From Alphaproteobacteria bacterium (GTDB lineage Bacteria; Pseudomonadota; Alphaproteobacteria; UBA6615): a stretch of 39,955 nucleotides of DNA. The stretch lies in contig SHWB01000014.1 in assembly GCA_009691025.1 (NCBI GenBank), forward strand, positions 1 through 39,955. The letters run 5' to 3'. The notes beneath the pieces are model-generated. The model did no database searches, was not told the DNA's origin, and saw only the letters and a program-made list of their open reading frames with translations. Made by a program: the position numbers and the translations under genes. Positions 1 to 8,528 of the stretch are shown piece after piece (within the stretch, counting starts at the first letter, position 1; every line of letters begins with the position of its first letter).

Positions 1-457
1 TCGCCGACGACACGCTGGCCGGGGCCGCCTGCGGCACTATTCTCGCCCTGGTGCCGTTGACGGTCGGCCTCGCGGCGACGGCGGCCCGGATCGCCAATCC
101 GGCGAGCCTCATTCTCGGCATCGCCTTCGGTGCCGACCTGCAGGCACGCTCGGCGTGCTGATGGCAGCGCCGGCGTCTCAGGCGCCGGCGCAGGTGATGA
201 TGCTGTCGAACATTGTGCGGCTGCCGCTGATGTTCGTCAGCGGCGTCTTCGTGCCGCATGCCGCCATGCCGGACTGGGGCCAGTGGCTGGCGCCGCTGTC
301 GCCGCTGTCCTACGCGGCCGATCTGATCCGGCTGGGTTTCGGGGAGCCCGGGAATTTCGGCGCCGGCTTCGATGTTGTGGCGCTGGCGGCCTTTACCCTC
401 GCCTTCCTGCTGCTGGCCAGCCTCTTCCATAGCCGCGCCCGGCAAAACGCGCGATAG
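1..457 (+). pseudogene. ABC-2 type transporter permease, C-terminal part, frameshifted
   Basis: This is the 3' end of an ABC-2 family membrane permease, cut by the window edge. The first ~135 bases read in frame 3 as a hydrophobic segment with Leu, Ala and Val runs. The rest reads in frame 2 as the typical ABC-2 C-terminal region: a stretch starting GTLGVLMAAP, a hydrophobic helix with PLMFVSGVFVP, then the family-typical LAPLSPLSYAADLIR, and a last membrane helix before the stop at 455-457. The two parts join only if a one- or two-base indel is assumed near position 135-143. Such permeases pair with a cytoplasmic ATPase to export drugs or polysaccharide; the ATPase would lie upstream, outside the window. 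The gene converges on the flavin monooxygenase with only 6 bases between stop codons. The family call is fairly safe; whether the frameshift is real needs reads. Confidence 0.7.
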
Positions 458-463
458 GGCCGC

Positions 464-1666
464 TCACGGCACGATATTGACCGCCAGCCCCAGCATGTGC
501 CGGCCGTAAAGGCTGCCGGCGACATCGAGGTTGAAGGCGATGTGGGCGGTGACGACGTGGAAGTCGCGCCACAGCCGCGCCAAGGGCTTGTTCTCGTACA
601 GGCCGCCGCCGCCAATGTGGCGGTGCAGGATATCGACCGCCTCGCGCGCCAGCGCCGTGCCGAAGGCCGCGTTGCGCCGCCAGCGCAGGCGCGTCTCGAG
701 GTCGGGCACTCCGCCCGCCACGGCGATGGCGAGCGCCTCCTCGCCGCTGCCGCGCATGACCAGGCGCGCCGTGTCGAGGCGAGCGCTCGCTTCGGCGACG
801 GCGATCTGGATCGACTGCAGCCCGGCCATGCCGCGACCGGTATAGCGGGCGGTGCGGCCGCTCGCCTCCTCGACGAACAGTTCCAGGATGCCCTGCGCCG
901 CGCCGAGCCCAACCGAGGCCATGGTCGGCGGCGCCGCGGCCTGCATCGGGATGCGATAGACCGCGCCATGGTTGATGGCATTGCCGGGTGCCTCGCGCCC
1001 CTGCGTGGCGGAATCGGCCAGGGTGCGATACTCCGGCACGAAGACGTCCTCGCAGGCCACGTCGCGACTGTCGCTGCCGGCGAGCCCCATGACGTGCCAG
1101 TTGTCGTGCACGGCGTAGTCGTCGGCCGGCAGCAGGAACAGTCTCGCCTCCGGCCTGTCCATCGTTGCGTCGGGCTCGACCATCGCCGCGACCATGTGCC
1201 ATTCGCTGTTGGAGATCCCGCTGCAGAACGGCCAGTTCCCCGACAGGCGATATCCGCCGGGCACACGCCGGGACTTGCCGTCGCGCCAGATCACCGACAT
1301 ACAAACCAGCGTGTCGACCGACGGGGCCCAGATGTCCCGCTGCGCCGCCGGCTCGAAATAGCCGACCATGGCGGCGTGGATGGCCATGTTGGCGTAGATC
1401 CACGCCGTCGACGGGCAGCCTCGCGCGAGCGTCGAGGCGACATCGACCAGCACCGGGTGCCCCAGCTCCAGCCCGCCTGCCCAGCGCGGCTGCATAATGC
1501 GGAACAGGCCCGTGGCGTGCAGGGCCGCGCGGACATCCGGCAACATCCGGCGCTGTCGCTCGGTCTCCGCTGCCCGTGTGCGCAACAAGGACACGAGCGC
1601 GACGGCGTGCGCGACAAGATAGTCCGGAGACGGTCCGCTTTCGGCGGCTACGGCGAGGCTAGACAT
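464..1666 (-). CDS. Acyl-CoA dehydrogenase-fold flavin-dependent monooxygenase (HsaA/HpaB class D type)
   Basis: 400-residue protein of the acyl-CoA dehydrogenase fold, closest by pattern to the oxygenase component of two-component group D flavin monooxygenases (HsaA, DszC and relatives, usually about 390-420 residues). It has an N-terminal helical domain, the central block LSGNWPFCSGISNSEW typical of these oxygenases, a beta domain with VMGLAGSDSRDV, and a C-terminal four-helix bundle containing HIGGGGLYENKPLARLWRD. These enzymes hydroxylate aromatic or heteroaromatic substrates with reduced flavin from a separate reductase; no reductase is visible here. The ORF is uninterrupted. It is followed 21 bases away by the deacetylase pseudogene on the same strand. 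The substrate cannot be told from sequence. Confidence 0.82.
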   Translation of the reverse strand: MSSLAVAAESGPSPDYLVAHAVALVSLLRTRAAETERQRRMLPDVRAALHATGLFRIMQPRWAGGLELGHPVLVDVASTLARGCPSTAWIYANMAIHAAMVGYFEPAAQRDIWAPSVDTLVCMSVIWRDGKSRRVPGGYRLSGNWPFCSGISNSEWHMVAAMVEPDATMDRPEARLFLLPADDYAVHDNWHVMGLAGSDSRDVACEDVFVPEYRTLADSATQGREAPGNAINHGAVYRIPMQAAAPPTMASVGLGAAQGILELFVEEASGRTARYTGRGMAGLQSIQIAVAEASARLDTARLVMRGSGEEALAIAVAGGVPDLETRLRWRRNAAFGTALAREAVDILHRHIGGGGLYENKPLARLWRDFHVVTAHIAFNLDVAGSLYGRHMLGLAVNIVP

Positions 1667-1687
1667 CGAAGGAACGTGAGTCCGCTA

Positions 1688-2517
1688 TTACTGCTTCGGG
1701 AAGACCGTGTCGGCGAGCTGGCTATGGGTGGTGAACCAGACATGCGGACTGGCCCTGGTGGCCTCGATGGCGGCGCTGAATTCGACCGCGCCGGCCGGGC
1801 GACCGAAGACGTGGGCATGCGCGGTGATGTTGAGGATCATCGGCGGTCGCCCGATGCTTTCGTAGAGGTCGAGAACGCGCTGGAGGACGCGCGTGTACTC
1901 CTCCGGCAAGTTGCCGTACCGCACATAAAGCGGCAGGTCGTTGACCTCCATCGTGAACGGCACTATGGCGAGTGGCCCGGCCTTGGTTTTCTCAAGGTAA
2001 GGGGTGTCCTGGTCGAAGCGGTCGATGGTCCACTTGAAGCCATGCTTGGCCAGCAGCTCCAGCGTATTGGGACTGTTCGTCCCGCGCGGGCTGGCAAAGC
2101 CACGCGGCCGGTGCCCCCGCGTCGCGAAGGCCGCGAGTTGGCGGAAAAGCTCGGCATCTTCGGCCTCGCACTTCTGGTAGACGGGATAGATATTATGTGC
2201 CCAGGCGTGGGTCGCCAGGGGGTGGCCGTCGGCAAGGACGCAACGGACGATATAGGGCCATCGTTCCGCGATCATGCCGCTGGCATAGACACTAGCGGGA
2301 ACCTTCATGTCCTTGACGATGTCGAGCAGGCGCCGACGTTCATGCCGTAGAGTGCCCAGCTGCGCGCCTGCGTGTCCTCGAAACCGGGCTTCAACGGATT
2401 GCCCATTGGACCTATGCCGGGCGCCGAATCGTCGGTCCACGCCTCGCACATGATGTCGACGCACACGGCGATCGGCCGGTCCTTGGGCCAGCCGGCGGGC
2501 ACTGCGGTTTTGGCCAT
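1688..2517 (-). pseudogene. Polysaccharide deacetylase (NodB-fold) with one frameshift
   Basis: The N-terminal ~60 residues (start ATG at 2515-2517, after a GGGGGAAC ribosome-binding site) contain PIAVCVDIMCEAWTDD, the first NodB-like metal/catalytic region. At about 2333 the frame shifts: the text after YGMNV continues as RRLLDIVKDMKVPASVYASG in another frame and runs to the stop at 1688. The second part holds the H-x3-H metal motif (THAWAHN), the GFASPRGTNSPNT block and the late THSQLAD region. Taken together this is a full-length (~275 residue) deacetylase related to the PuuE/allantoinase-like NodB proteins. A single indel in a GGCGCC context separates the halves, so it is either freshly inactivated or a sequence error. 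The minus-strand frame stays open upstream of the ATG into the MetE-like gene; that extension is a shadow. Confidence 0.75.
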
Positions 2518-2618
2518 GGCGTTCCCCCGTTGTATCGTCGCTTGCGGCGGGGATCAGACCATGGCGCGCGCAGGGCCGGCAACCCGCCCCGGCATCGCGC
2601 GCGGGGGAGGAAATGGGG

Positions 2619-3641
2619 ATGCTCGCAACCTCGATCGTCGGCAGCCTGCCGAAACCGTCCTGGCTGGCCAAGCCGGAGATCCTGTGGGCGCCCTGGGCGA
2701 CCGACGATGCCGCGCGACTCGCCGAGGCCAAGCGCGACGCGGTGCGCCTCGCCATCGCCGACCAGGAGGAAGCGGGCATCGACATCGTCACCGACGGCGA
2801 GCAGTCGCGGGTCCATTTCGTACACGGCATGCTGGAGAAAATAGACGGCATCGACTTCAACAAGAAGACGCGCATCGGCATTCGGAACGACCGCTACGAG
2901 GCCGACTGTCCGACGGTGACGGGGCCGATCCGGCGTCCGGCGCCGATCCACCGCGACGAGGTAGTCTATGCTCGCGCGCGCACCGCACGGCGGCTGAAGG
3001 TGACGATGCCCGGCCCGATGACCATCGTCGACACGCTGGCCGACGAGCACTATCGCGACCGTCCCGCCCTCGCCATGGCCTTCGCCGAGATCATCAACGC
3101 GGAGGCACACGAGCTGGAGGCGGCCGGCGCCGACTATATCCAGCTCGACGAGCCGGCCTTTAACGTCTACCTCGACGCCGTGCCGACCTGGGGCATCAGA
3201 GCCCTCAACCGCGCCGTCGACGGGCTGCGCGCAAAGACCATCGTGCATATCTGCTACGGCTACGGCATCGAGGCCAATCTGCGTTGGAAGCAGACCCTCG
3301 GCGATGTCTGGGACCAGTACCGGATGACATTCCCGGCGCTGGCCGACAGCGCCATCGACCAGGTGTCTCTAGAATTTGCCGGCGGCCGCGTGCCGCTCGA
3401 CGTCATCGCTTCGCTCGGCGGCCGGAAAGACGTTCTGGTCGGGGCCATCGACGTGACGACTAAGACCGTCGAGTCACCGGAGGATGTGGCCGGCACGCTG
3501 CGCGCGGCACTGAAGCACACAACGCCCGACCGCATCTTCCCCTGCACCAATTGCGGCATGGTTCCGATGGCGCGCGGCGTGGCGCAGGCCAAGATGCGCG
3601 CGCTGGCCCTCGGCGCGGCGCTGGTGCGCGCAGAGCTTTAG
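2619..3641 (+). CDS. MetE-like cobalamin-independent methionine synthase, catalytic-domain-only protein
   Basis: 340-residue protein equal to the C-terminal zinc/homocysteine domain of MetE, without the N-terminal half of the ~750-residue enzyme. Zinc ligands are recognisable as H and C in VHICYGYG, E in SLEFAGG, and C in PCTNCGM near the C terminus; the fold core has LQLDEPAF-like text (IQLDEPAF). Short MetE-core proteins like this are common in bacteria and act as methyltransferases for methionine formation from other methyl donors, or have unknown substrates. I prefer the ATG at 2619 over 2613 because the GGGGGAGG at 2603-2610 is then 8 bases away. It is divergent from the deacetylase across about 100 bases and converges on a broken aldo-keto reductase, the stop codons overlapping around 3638-3641. 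Confidence 0.82.
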   Translation: MLATSIVGSLPKPSWLAKPEILWAPWATDDAARLAEAKRDAVRLAIADQEEAGIDIVTDGEQSRVHFVHGMLEKIDGIDFNKKTRIGIRNDRYEADCPTVTGPIRRPAPIHRDEVVYARARTARRLKVTMPGPMTIVDTLADEHYRDRPALAMAFAEIINAEAHELEAAGADYIQLDEPAFNVYLDAVPTWGIRALNRAVDGLRAKTIVHICYGYGIEANLRWKQTLGDVWDQYRMTFPALADSAIDQVSLEFAGGRVPLDVIASLGGRKDVLVGAIDVTTKTVESPEDVAGTLRAALKHTTPDRIFPCTNCGMVPMARGVAQAKMRALALGAALVRAEL

Positions 3642-4649
3642 GGATTTTCCGCAAGGGGCCGCGCGTGATGGCGCGGGGGTCGCCCAGGTCGGGCGCCACA
3701 GGGCGACGCGGCGCATACAGCGTTTCGAGCCAGATGATCTCGTCGTCATCCAGGCGCAAATCGAGTGCCGCGATGGCGTCGTCGAGCTGATACATCTTCG
3801 TGGCGCCGATGATCGGCGCTGTGATACCTGGCTTGGCCAGCATCCAGGCGATCGCCACCTGCGCCGGCTTGACGCTGCGCCGCGCCGCGAGCTGGCCAAC
3901 GCGGTCGATGATGGCGAGGTCGGCTGGCGAGCCATAATAGTCGCGCAGAGGGTCGTAGCGCGCCCGGTCCGTGGCTACTGCCATCGTGCCCGCCCCCATC
4001 CGCGCGCCACCGGGCTCCACGGCGTCAGCGCGATCCCCTCCTCGACGCAGTAGGGGATGTTCTCGCGCTCCTCCTCGCGGTTCAGAAGATTGTAGTGAAC
4101 CTGATAGTTAACGAAGGGCGCCCATCCGCGGTGCTTCTGGGTCTGGTGCATGCGCACGAACTGGTAGGCGCGGAAGTTCGAAGCGCCGATATAGCGCACC
4201 TTACCAGCGAGCACGACATCATCCAGCGCCTCCATCGTCTCATCTTCCGGCGTCGTCGGGTCGTAGCTATGCAGGTTGAGCAGATCGATCCAGTCGACCT
4301 TCAGGCGGGCGAGGCAGGCATCGACGGCGGCAAAGACACGGCGGCGCGACAGGCCGAGGTCGTTCGGCCACGGCCCCATGCGGGCGTGAATATTGGTGGC
4401 GATCAGCGCATTGTGACGCCCGGAATACCGCAGGAGAGCGCGGCCGGTGATTTCTTCGCTGGCACCGACGGAGTAGGCATCCGCAGTGTCGAAGAAATTG
4501 ATGCCGGCGTCGAGGGCGATGCGGAAGAAGAGCTGCGCATCGTCCTCCCCCAACGCCCAGCCCACGACGTCGCGCGTGCCGAACGCCAGACAGCCGAAAC
4601 ACAGCCGGATGACCACCAATCCACTACGACCGAGATTGACGTACTCCAC
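3638..4649 (-). pseudogene. Aldo/keto reductase, degraded copy (frameshift, catalytic Lys lost)
   Basis: Paralogue of the intact aldo/keto reductase at 5201-6244. It starts with GTG at 4647-4649, six bases after the cupin stop. It keeps the Asp and Tyr of the AKR tetrad (FFDTADAYSVGASEE) and the late His (LNLHSYD), but the lysine motif ATK is ATN here, an Asn at the catalytic Lys position. After ALTPWSPVARGW the frame ends at 3975; the family text resumes in another frame as YGSPADLAIIDRV and GITAPIIGATKMY. The break lies at a run of five C (3993-3997). The resumed frame has no stop where the paralogue would end and runs into the MetE-like gene; a further shift would give a TAA at 3638-3640, so the 3' limit is approximate. 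Both the indel and the Lys-to-Asn change argue that this copy is dead. Confidence 0.8.
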
Positions 4650-4655
4650 CGATCT

Positions 4656-5204
4656 TCAGATGTCACGGCCAGCGGCGCGGTCCGCGTCGATCACCGATTG
4701 CGGCACCCGGATGCCGCCATTCGGGTTGGCCGTGTAGCCGTAGAGCACCATGACGAGGCCGCGCTAGCTGCCGGTGTTCTCGACCGAGCGCATCAGCTTC
4801 GGAGGCACCGAGAACACGTCGTAGGGGTCTAGCACGACTTTTTACTCGCCCTCGTTGCCCCAGTGGATGGTGTACCGCCCACGCAGGCAAATGAAGACCT
4901 ACGCGTACTCGTGAAAGTGCAGCACCGGGTGATGGCCGGGCTCGCTCTCGATATAGGACATGTGGAACGGGTGGAGCTTGGAGATCGCCGCCGGCACGAC
5001 GCCATTGTCCGGGGAGATCGCCCACATGATCTTCAGGCGCCTCGATGGATCGTTGGCGTCGCGGAACGCATCGGGATCGGCGCCGAGATCGGCGAAGCGG
5101 GCGACCCAGCCGGCTATTTCGGCCTCGCTCGTCTCGATGCCGACACCGTCGCGGCGCTTGTAGGCGTCCTTCTCCGTCCGGACGGACTCGACCTCGGTAC
5201 TCAT
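4656..5204 (-). pseudogene. Small cupin protein with three in-frame stop codons
   Basis: A continuous 182-codon frame with no indel reads as a cupin: N-terminal helix EIAGWVARFADLGADPDAF, then SKLHPFHMSYIESEPGHH, HFHEYA, VFICLRGRYTIHWGNEGE, VVLDPYDVFSVPPKLMRSVE and a C-terminal MVLYGYTANPNGGIR. It is broken by TAG at 4899-4901, TAA at 4842-4844 and TAG at 4764-4766. The cupin motif H-x-H-x3-E-x6-G is present except that the glutamate, a metal ligand, is exactly the first TAG codon (one base from GAG). The start ATG overlaps the stop of the upstream reductase by four bases (ATGA), so it was translationally coupled in a quinone reductase-AKR-cupin-AKR cluster. Cupins in such clusters often act on sugar or hydroxy-acid intermediates; the substrate is unknown. 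Confidence 0.8.
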
Positions 5205-6244
5205 GCCCCGCCCTCTGCCTTCGCGTTAGCCGACGCTTCGGCCGCAGCCTTCTGCGCCATGAAAAACGGTTCGTTTGCTGTGAGCCCGACCAGATTATGC
5301 GGCTCGTAAGGCGCCTCTAGGTATGCTATTTCATCGGGTGACAGCCCGAGGTCGAGCGCTGCGACGGCATCGTCGAGATGCACTATTTTCGTGGCACCTA
5401 CAATCGGCGAGGTGATACCTGGCTTCGCCAGCAACCAGGCCATCGCCGCCTGTGCCGGCGGCACCCCGTGGCGCTTCGCCACCTCGTCGAGCCGCGCGAT
5501 GATGGCAAGATCGTTGGGCGACCCATAGGCATTGATGCGCGTACCGTCGGTACGCGCCCTCACCGTCTCCTCCAGCTGCTTGCCGGCGAGCCAGCCGCGC
5601 GCCAGCGGACTCCAGGGCGTCAGCGCGATGCCCTCCTCGGTCGCGTAAGGGATATTCTCGCGTTCCTCCTCGCGATTGATCAGGTTGTAATGGACCTGAT
5701 AGTTCACGAAGCGCGCGAGTCCGCTATGCTTCTGTATCTGATGCATGCGAACGAGGTGTCTGGCGTTCAGGTTAGAGGCCCCGAGGTAACGCACCTTGCC
5801 GGCACGCACGATCGTATCGAGCGCGTCCATCGTCTCGTCCTCAGGCGTCGTCCGGTCGTATCTGTGGACGTTGAAGAGGTCGATCCAGTCGGTGCCGAGG
5901 CGCTTCAGGGAGGCGTCGACCGATTGCATTATGTGCCGGCGCGACAGGCCCCGGTCGTTCGGCTCCGGCCCCATTCGAGAATAGACCTTGGTGGCTATGA
6001 CAACGTTGTGCCGGCCCGCATAGTCGACCAGGGCGCGCCCGGTGATCTCCTCGCTGGCGCCGAGCGAATAGCTGTTGGCTGTGTCGAAGAAATTGATGCC
6101 AGAGTCGAGTGCGTGGCGATAGAACGGTCGCGCTTCGGCTTCCTCCACCACCCAGGGCACGACCCTCCTCGATCCGAAAGACATGCATCCGAGGCATAGG
6201 CGACTGACCATCAGCCCGGTACGGCCAAGATTGACGTAATCCAT
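5201..6244 (-). CDS. Aldo/keto reductase
   Basis: 347-residue NADPH-dependent aldo/keto reductase of the YajO/YghZ-like TIM-barrel group. The catalytic tetrad is visible: Asp and Tyr in FFDTANSYSLGASEE, Lys in VVIATKVYS, His in LFNVHRYD. Cofactor-loop text GITSPIVGATKIVHLDDAV is near the C terminus. It begins MDYVNLGRTGLMVSRLCLG, the classic N terminus of the family. An AAGGA ribosome-binding site lies about ten bases upstream of the ATG. The stop overlaps the start of the cupin pseudogene by four bases, and a degraded paralogue follows the cupin, suggesting an old duplication around the cupin. The enzyme should reduce aldehydes or ketones in the cytoplasm; the true substrate is not deducible. 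Confidence 0.88.
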   Translation of the reverse strand: MDYVNLGRTGLMVSRLCLGCMSFGSRRVVPWVVEEAEARPFYRHALDSGINFFDTANSYSLGASEEITGRALVDYAGRHNVVIATKVYSRMGPEPNDRGLSRRHIMQSVDASLKRLGTDWIDLFNVHRYDRTTPEDETMDALDTIVRAGKVRYLGASNLNARHLVRMHQIQKHSGLARFVNYQVHYNLINREEERENIPYATEEGIALTPWSPLARGWLAGKQLEETVRARTDGTRINAYGSPNDLAIIARLDEVAKRHGVPPAQAAMAWLLAKPGITSPIVGATKIVHLDDAVAALDLGLSPDEIAYLEAPYEPHNLVGLTANEPFFMAQKAAAEASANAKAEGGA

Positions 6245-6284
6245 TGCGTCTCGGTCCTTTCTTGTTGTTGTCGGCGTATCGTGG

Positions 6285-7277
6285 TTAGCCTCCGGCCACC
6301 TCGATCATCACATTTCCCGCCGTGGCCCCCGATTCGAGATAGGCGTGCGCCGCCGCCACCTCGTCGAGCCGGAAAGTTCTGGCCATGGCATGAAAGGCCT
6401 TGCCGCTGGCGAGCCATGCCGCGATGTCGCGTTCCATCGGCGCCACGTAATCGGCCGGCACCTCGTAGAGAAATACGAGGCGGATGACGGCATTCTTCGC
6501 CATCAGATCGTAGTACGGAAACTTCGGCTCCTGGTCGGCGTCCGAGGCGTAGGCGGCGACGATGCCGAACGGCTTGAGCACGGCGAGCGTAACCGGCATG
6601 TTTTTGCCGAACGACACCTCGACGATATGGTCGACCCCGGCGCCGCCGGTCTCCGCCAGCACGCAGGCCGCAACGTCTTCCTTGCGGTAGTCGATCACGA
6701 CGTCGGCGCCGGCCGCGCCGGCGAGCCTTGCTTTCTCCGGCGAGCTGACCGTCGTCAGCACCCGAGCGCCGCCCCATTTCGCGAGCTGGATGGCATAATT
6801 GCCGACCGCGCCGGCGCCGCCTTGCACCAGCACCGTCTTGCCCTTGACCGAGCCATCGGCGAACAGCGCCCGGTGGGCGGTGCGGACCGGCACGCCGATG
6901 CAGGCGCCGGCCGACAGCGGTGCCGCGTCCGGCAGTCTGACCGCGTATTTTGCCGGCAGGGCGATGTACTCGGCCGCCGTGCCGAAGGCCCGGCCGGCCT
7001 GGGCGTTGTAGAGCCACACCCGCTCGCCCAGGCGCGCGGCCGGCACGCCGTCGCCGACCTTGTCGATGATGCCCGCGCCATCCTGATGCGGCACGACCCG
7101 GGGGAAACCCATCTGCTGGCCGCGAAAGCCGCTGCGGCGCTTCACATCGGTCGGGTTGAGGCCGGACCAGGCCACCCGCACGCGCGCCTCGCCCGGGCCG
7201 GGTTCGGGCGTCGGCAGGTCGCCGACCTCGATCACCTCGGCTGCCGGTCCATTCCGTTCGTACCAGGCTGCGCGCAT
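6285..7277 (-). CDS. NADPH:quinone oxidoreductase-type zinc-independent alcohol dehydrogenase
   Basis: 330-residue medium-chain dehydrogenase/reductase. The N-terminal GroES-like domain has GEARVRVAWSGLNPTDVKRR, and the nucleotide-binding domain has VLVQGGAGAVGNYAIQLAKW, the quinone-oxidoreductase form of the Rossmann glycine motif, followed by AGADVVIDYRKEDV. The zinc-binding cysteine cluster of alcohol dehydrogenases is absent, so this is the QOR subfamily. It probably reduces quinones or conjugated enones with NADPH. It is the first gene of a minus-strand cluster (40 bases before the intact aldo/keto reductase) and is divergent from the TRAP solute-binding gene over about 125 bases, where a shared promoter region should lie. 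No interruption is seen. Confidence 0.87.
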   Translation of the reverse strand: MRAAWYERNGPAAEVIEVGDLPTPEPGPGEARVRVAWSGLNPTDVKRRSGFRGQQMGFPRVVPHQDGAGIIDKVGDGVPAARLGERVWLYNAQAGRAFGTAAEYIALPAKYAVRLPDAAPLSAGACIGVPVRTAHRALFADGSVKGKTVLVQGGAGAVGNYAIQLAKWGGARVLTTVSSPEKARLAGAAGADVVIDYRKEDVAACVLAETGGAGVDHIVEVSFGKNMPVTLAVLKPFGIVAAYASDADQEPKFPYYDLMAKNAVIRLVFLYEVPADYVAPMERDIAAWLASGKAFHAMARTFRLDEVAAAHAYLESGATAGNVMIEVAGG

Positions 7278-7401
7278 TGCCGTCCCCCTCGGTTTGACGC
7301 CGGATTACTCGTTACCAGCGCATGCACGGCCGGCCGCCGGCAAGGGGGCGTTTACCCTTTGCGGGGACACTGGGACGCTCACCAAGGAAGGAATCCTGGC
7401 G

Positions 7402-8475
7402 ATGACGCTCGGCCCCCTCGTTCGCCGCGCCACGGTCCTGGCGGCCCTGCTCGCGCTGGCGGCACCCGGCGCGGCGGCGCCGGCCGCGCCGAAACTGCGC
7501 CTCGTCGTCGTGGCCGGCGCCCCGGCCTCGAGCGCCGCCGTGCGCCAGCTCGCCGATGCGCTGGCGACATCCGTCGACCGCCGCCTAGCCGCGACAAAAG
7601 GCGCGCCGCGCCTCGAATGGGTCCACCGTCCCAGCGGCGAGATCGCCGGGCCGGCGGGTGTGCTCGAAGCGATCGAGGACGGCCTCGCCGACATCGGCCT
7701 TGTCCCCCTTCTCGACGAGGCAAAGCGGCTGCCGCTGCAATCGGTCGTCTGGGCGGCGCCCTTCGGCCCCGTCGGTTGCCGCGCACAGGCGCAGATCCAG
7801 GACGAGCTGCACGCCGGCCAGCCAGCCATGCGGGAGGCCTGGGCGGCGGCCGGCCAGACTTATCTCGCCAGCGCCGTGGTCGACAGCCTCAACCTGCTGA
7901 CGAAGCGCCGGCTGGCCCATCCAGGTGACCTTGCCGGCCTGCGCCTCGTCGCGCGCGCGCCGGTAGCGCGCTGGTTCGACGGCACGGGCGTGACCGTCCT
8001 TGCGCTCACCGGCCGGCAGGCGCGCGCCAGCATCGGCGACGGGCTGGCCGGCGGCATCCTCGCCGAGACCACCTATATCCGCAGCTTCGACCTGCAGGCC
8101 AAGGCCAGCAACCTGACGCGGCTCGATTTCAGCGCCATGCCTGTTGCGGTTCTGGCCATCTCGACGAAAAGGCTCGATGCGCTGCCGCCGGCGGTCGCCG
8201 CGGCATTGCGCGAGGCTGCGGGCGACTACGCGAAGGCGGTCGCCGATCTGCACTGCCAGCGGGCCGGCGAAGACCGCGAGGCGATGCGCCTCGGCCTGCG
8301 CGAACCGACCCGCGCCGAACGCACGGCATGGGCCGCCGCTCTCGCCCCCGTGGCGCGGGATTGTGCAAAGGCGATCGTCGCGCGCGGCCTGACGGCCGAC
8401 AAGGTGCTCGGTGCCTATATGGCTGCGCTGCGCGCCCGTAACCTGCCCGAACCCCGCGCCTGGGATCGTCCCTGA
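7402..8475 (+). CDS. TRAP transporter solute-binding protein, DctP-like
   Basis: 357-residue periplasmic binding protein. The N terminus is a signal peptide: a short basic region with RR, then a hydrophobic Leu/Ala core, cleavage likely after an AAPGAAA-type site. The mature protein shows DctP-family spacing: an early LRLVVVAGAPASS strand, the GLADIGLVP block where the ligand lobe closes, LAGLRLVARAP, and a C-terminal helical part with IVARGLTADKVLGAYM. An AAGGAAGGA sequence at 7384-7392 precedes the ATG, which is why I start here rather than at the longer open frame upstream. The membrane subunits DctQ and DctM are not in the window, so it is an orphan binding protein that either uses a distant permease or is a sensor-like remnant. 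The ligand would be an organic acid. Confidence 0.78.
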   Translation: MTLGPLVRRATVLAALLALAAPGAAAPAAPKLRLVVVAGAPASSAAVRQLADALATSVDRRLAATKGAPRLEWVHRPSGEIAGPAGVLEAIEDGLADIGLVPLLDEAKRLPLQSVVWAAPFGPVGCRAQAQIQDELHAGQPAMREAWAAAGQTYLASAVVDSLNLLTKRRLAHPGDLAGLRLVARAPVARWFDGTGVTVLALTGRQARASIGDGLAGGILAETTYIRSFDLQAKASNLTRLDFSAMPVAVLAISTKRLDALPPAVAAALREAAGDYAKAVADLHCQRAGEDREAMRLGLREPTRAERTAWAAALAPVARDCAKAIVARGLTADKVLGAYMAALRARNLPEPRAWDRP

Positions 8476-8528
8476 CCCTCTTGCGCCGGGCCGCGAAACG
8501 CGCCGCAATGGCGCGGGCGGAGGGCGCT

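Noticed and set aside
1-457. The plus-strand ORF at 130-432 and the minus-strand ORF at 310-1266
   Set aside because: They are Arg/Ala-rich shadows of the permease and the flavin monooxygenase in other frames; no family resemblance.
497-2350. 617-codon open frame on the plus strand
   Set aside because: Antisense to the monooxygenase and deacetylase; long only because GC-rich DNA has few stops. Its His/Arg/Asp-rich composition is typical of shadow frames.
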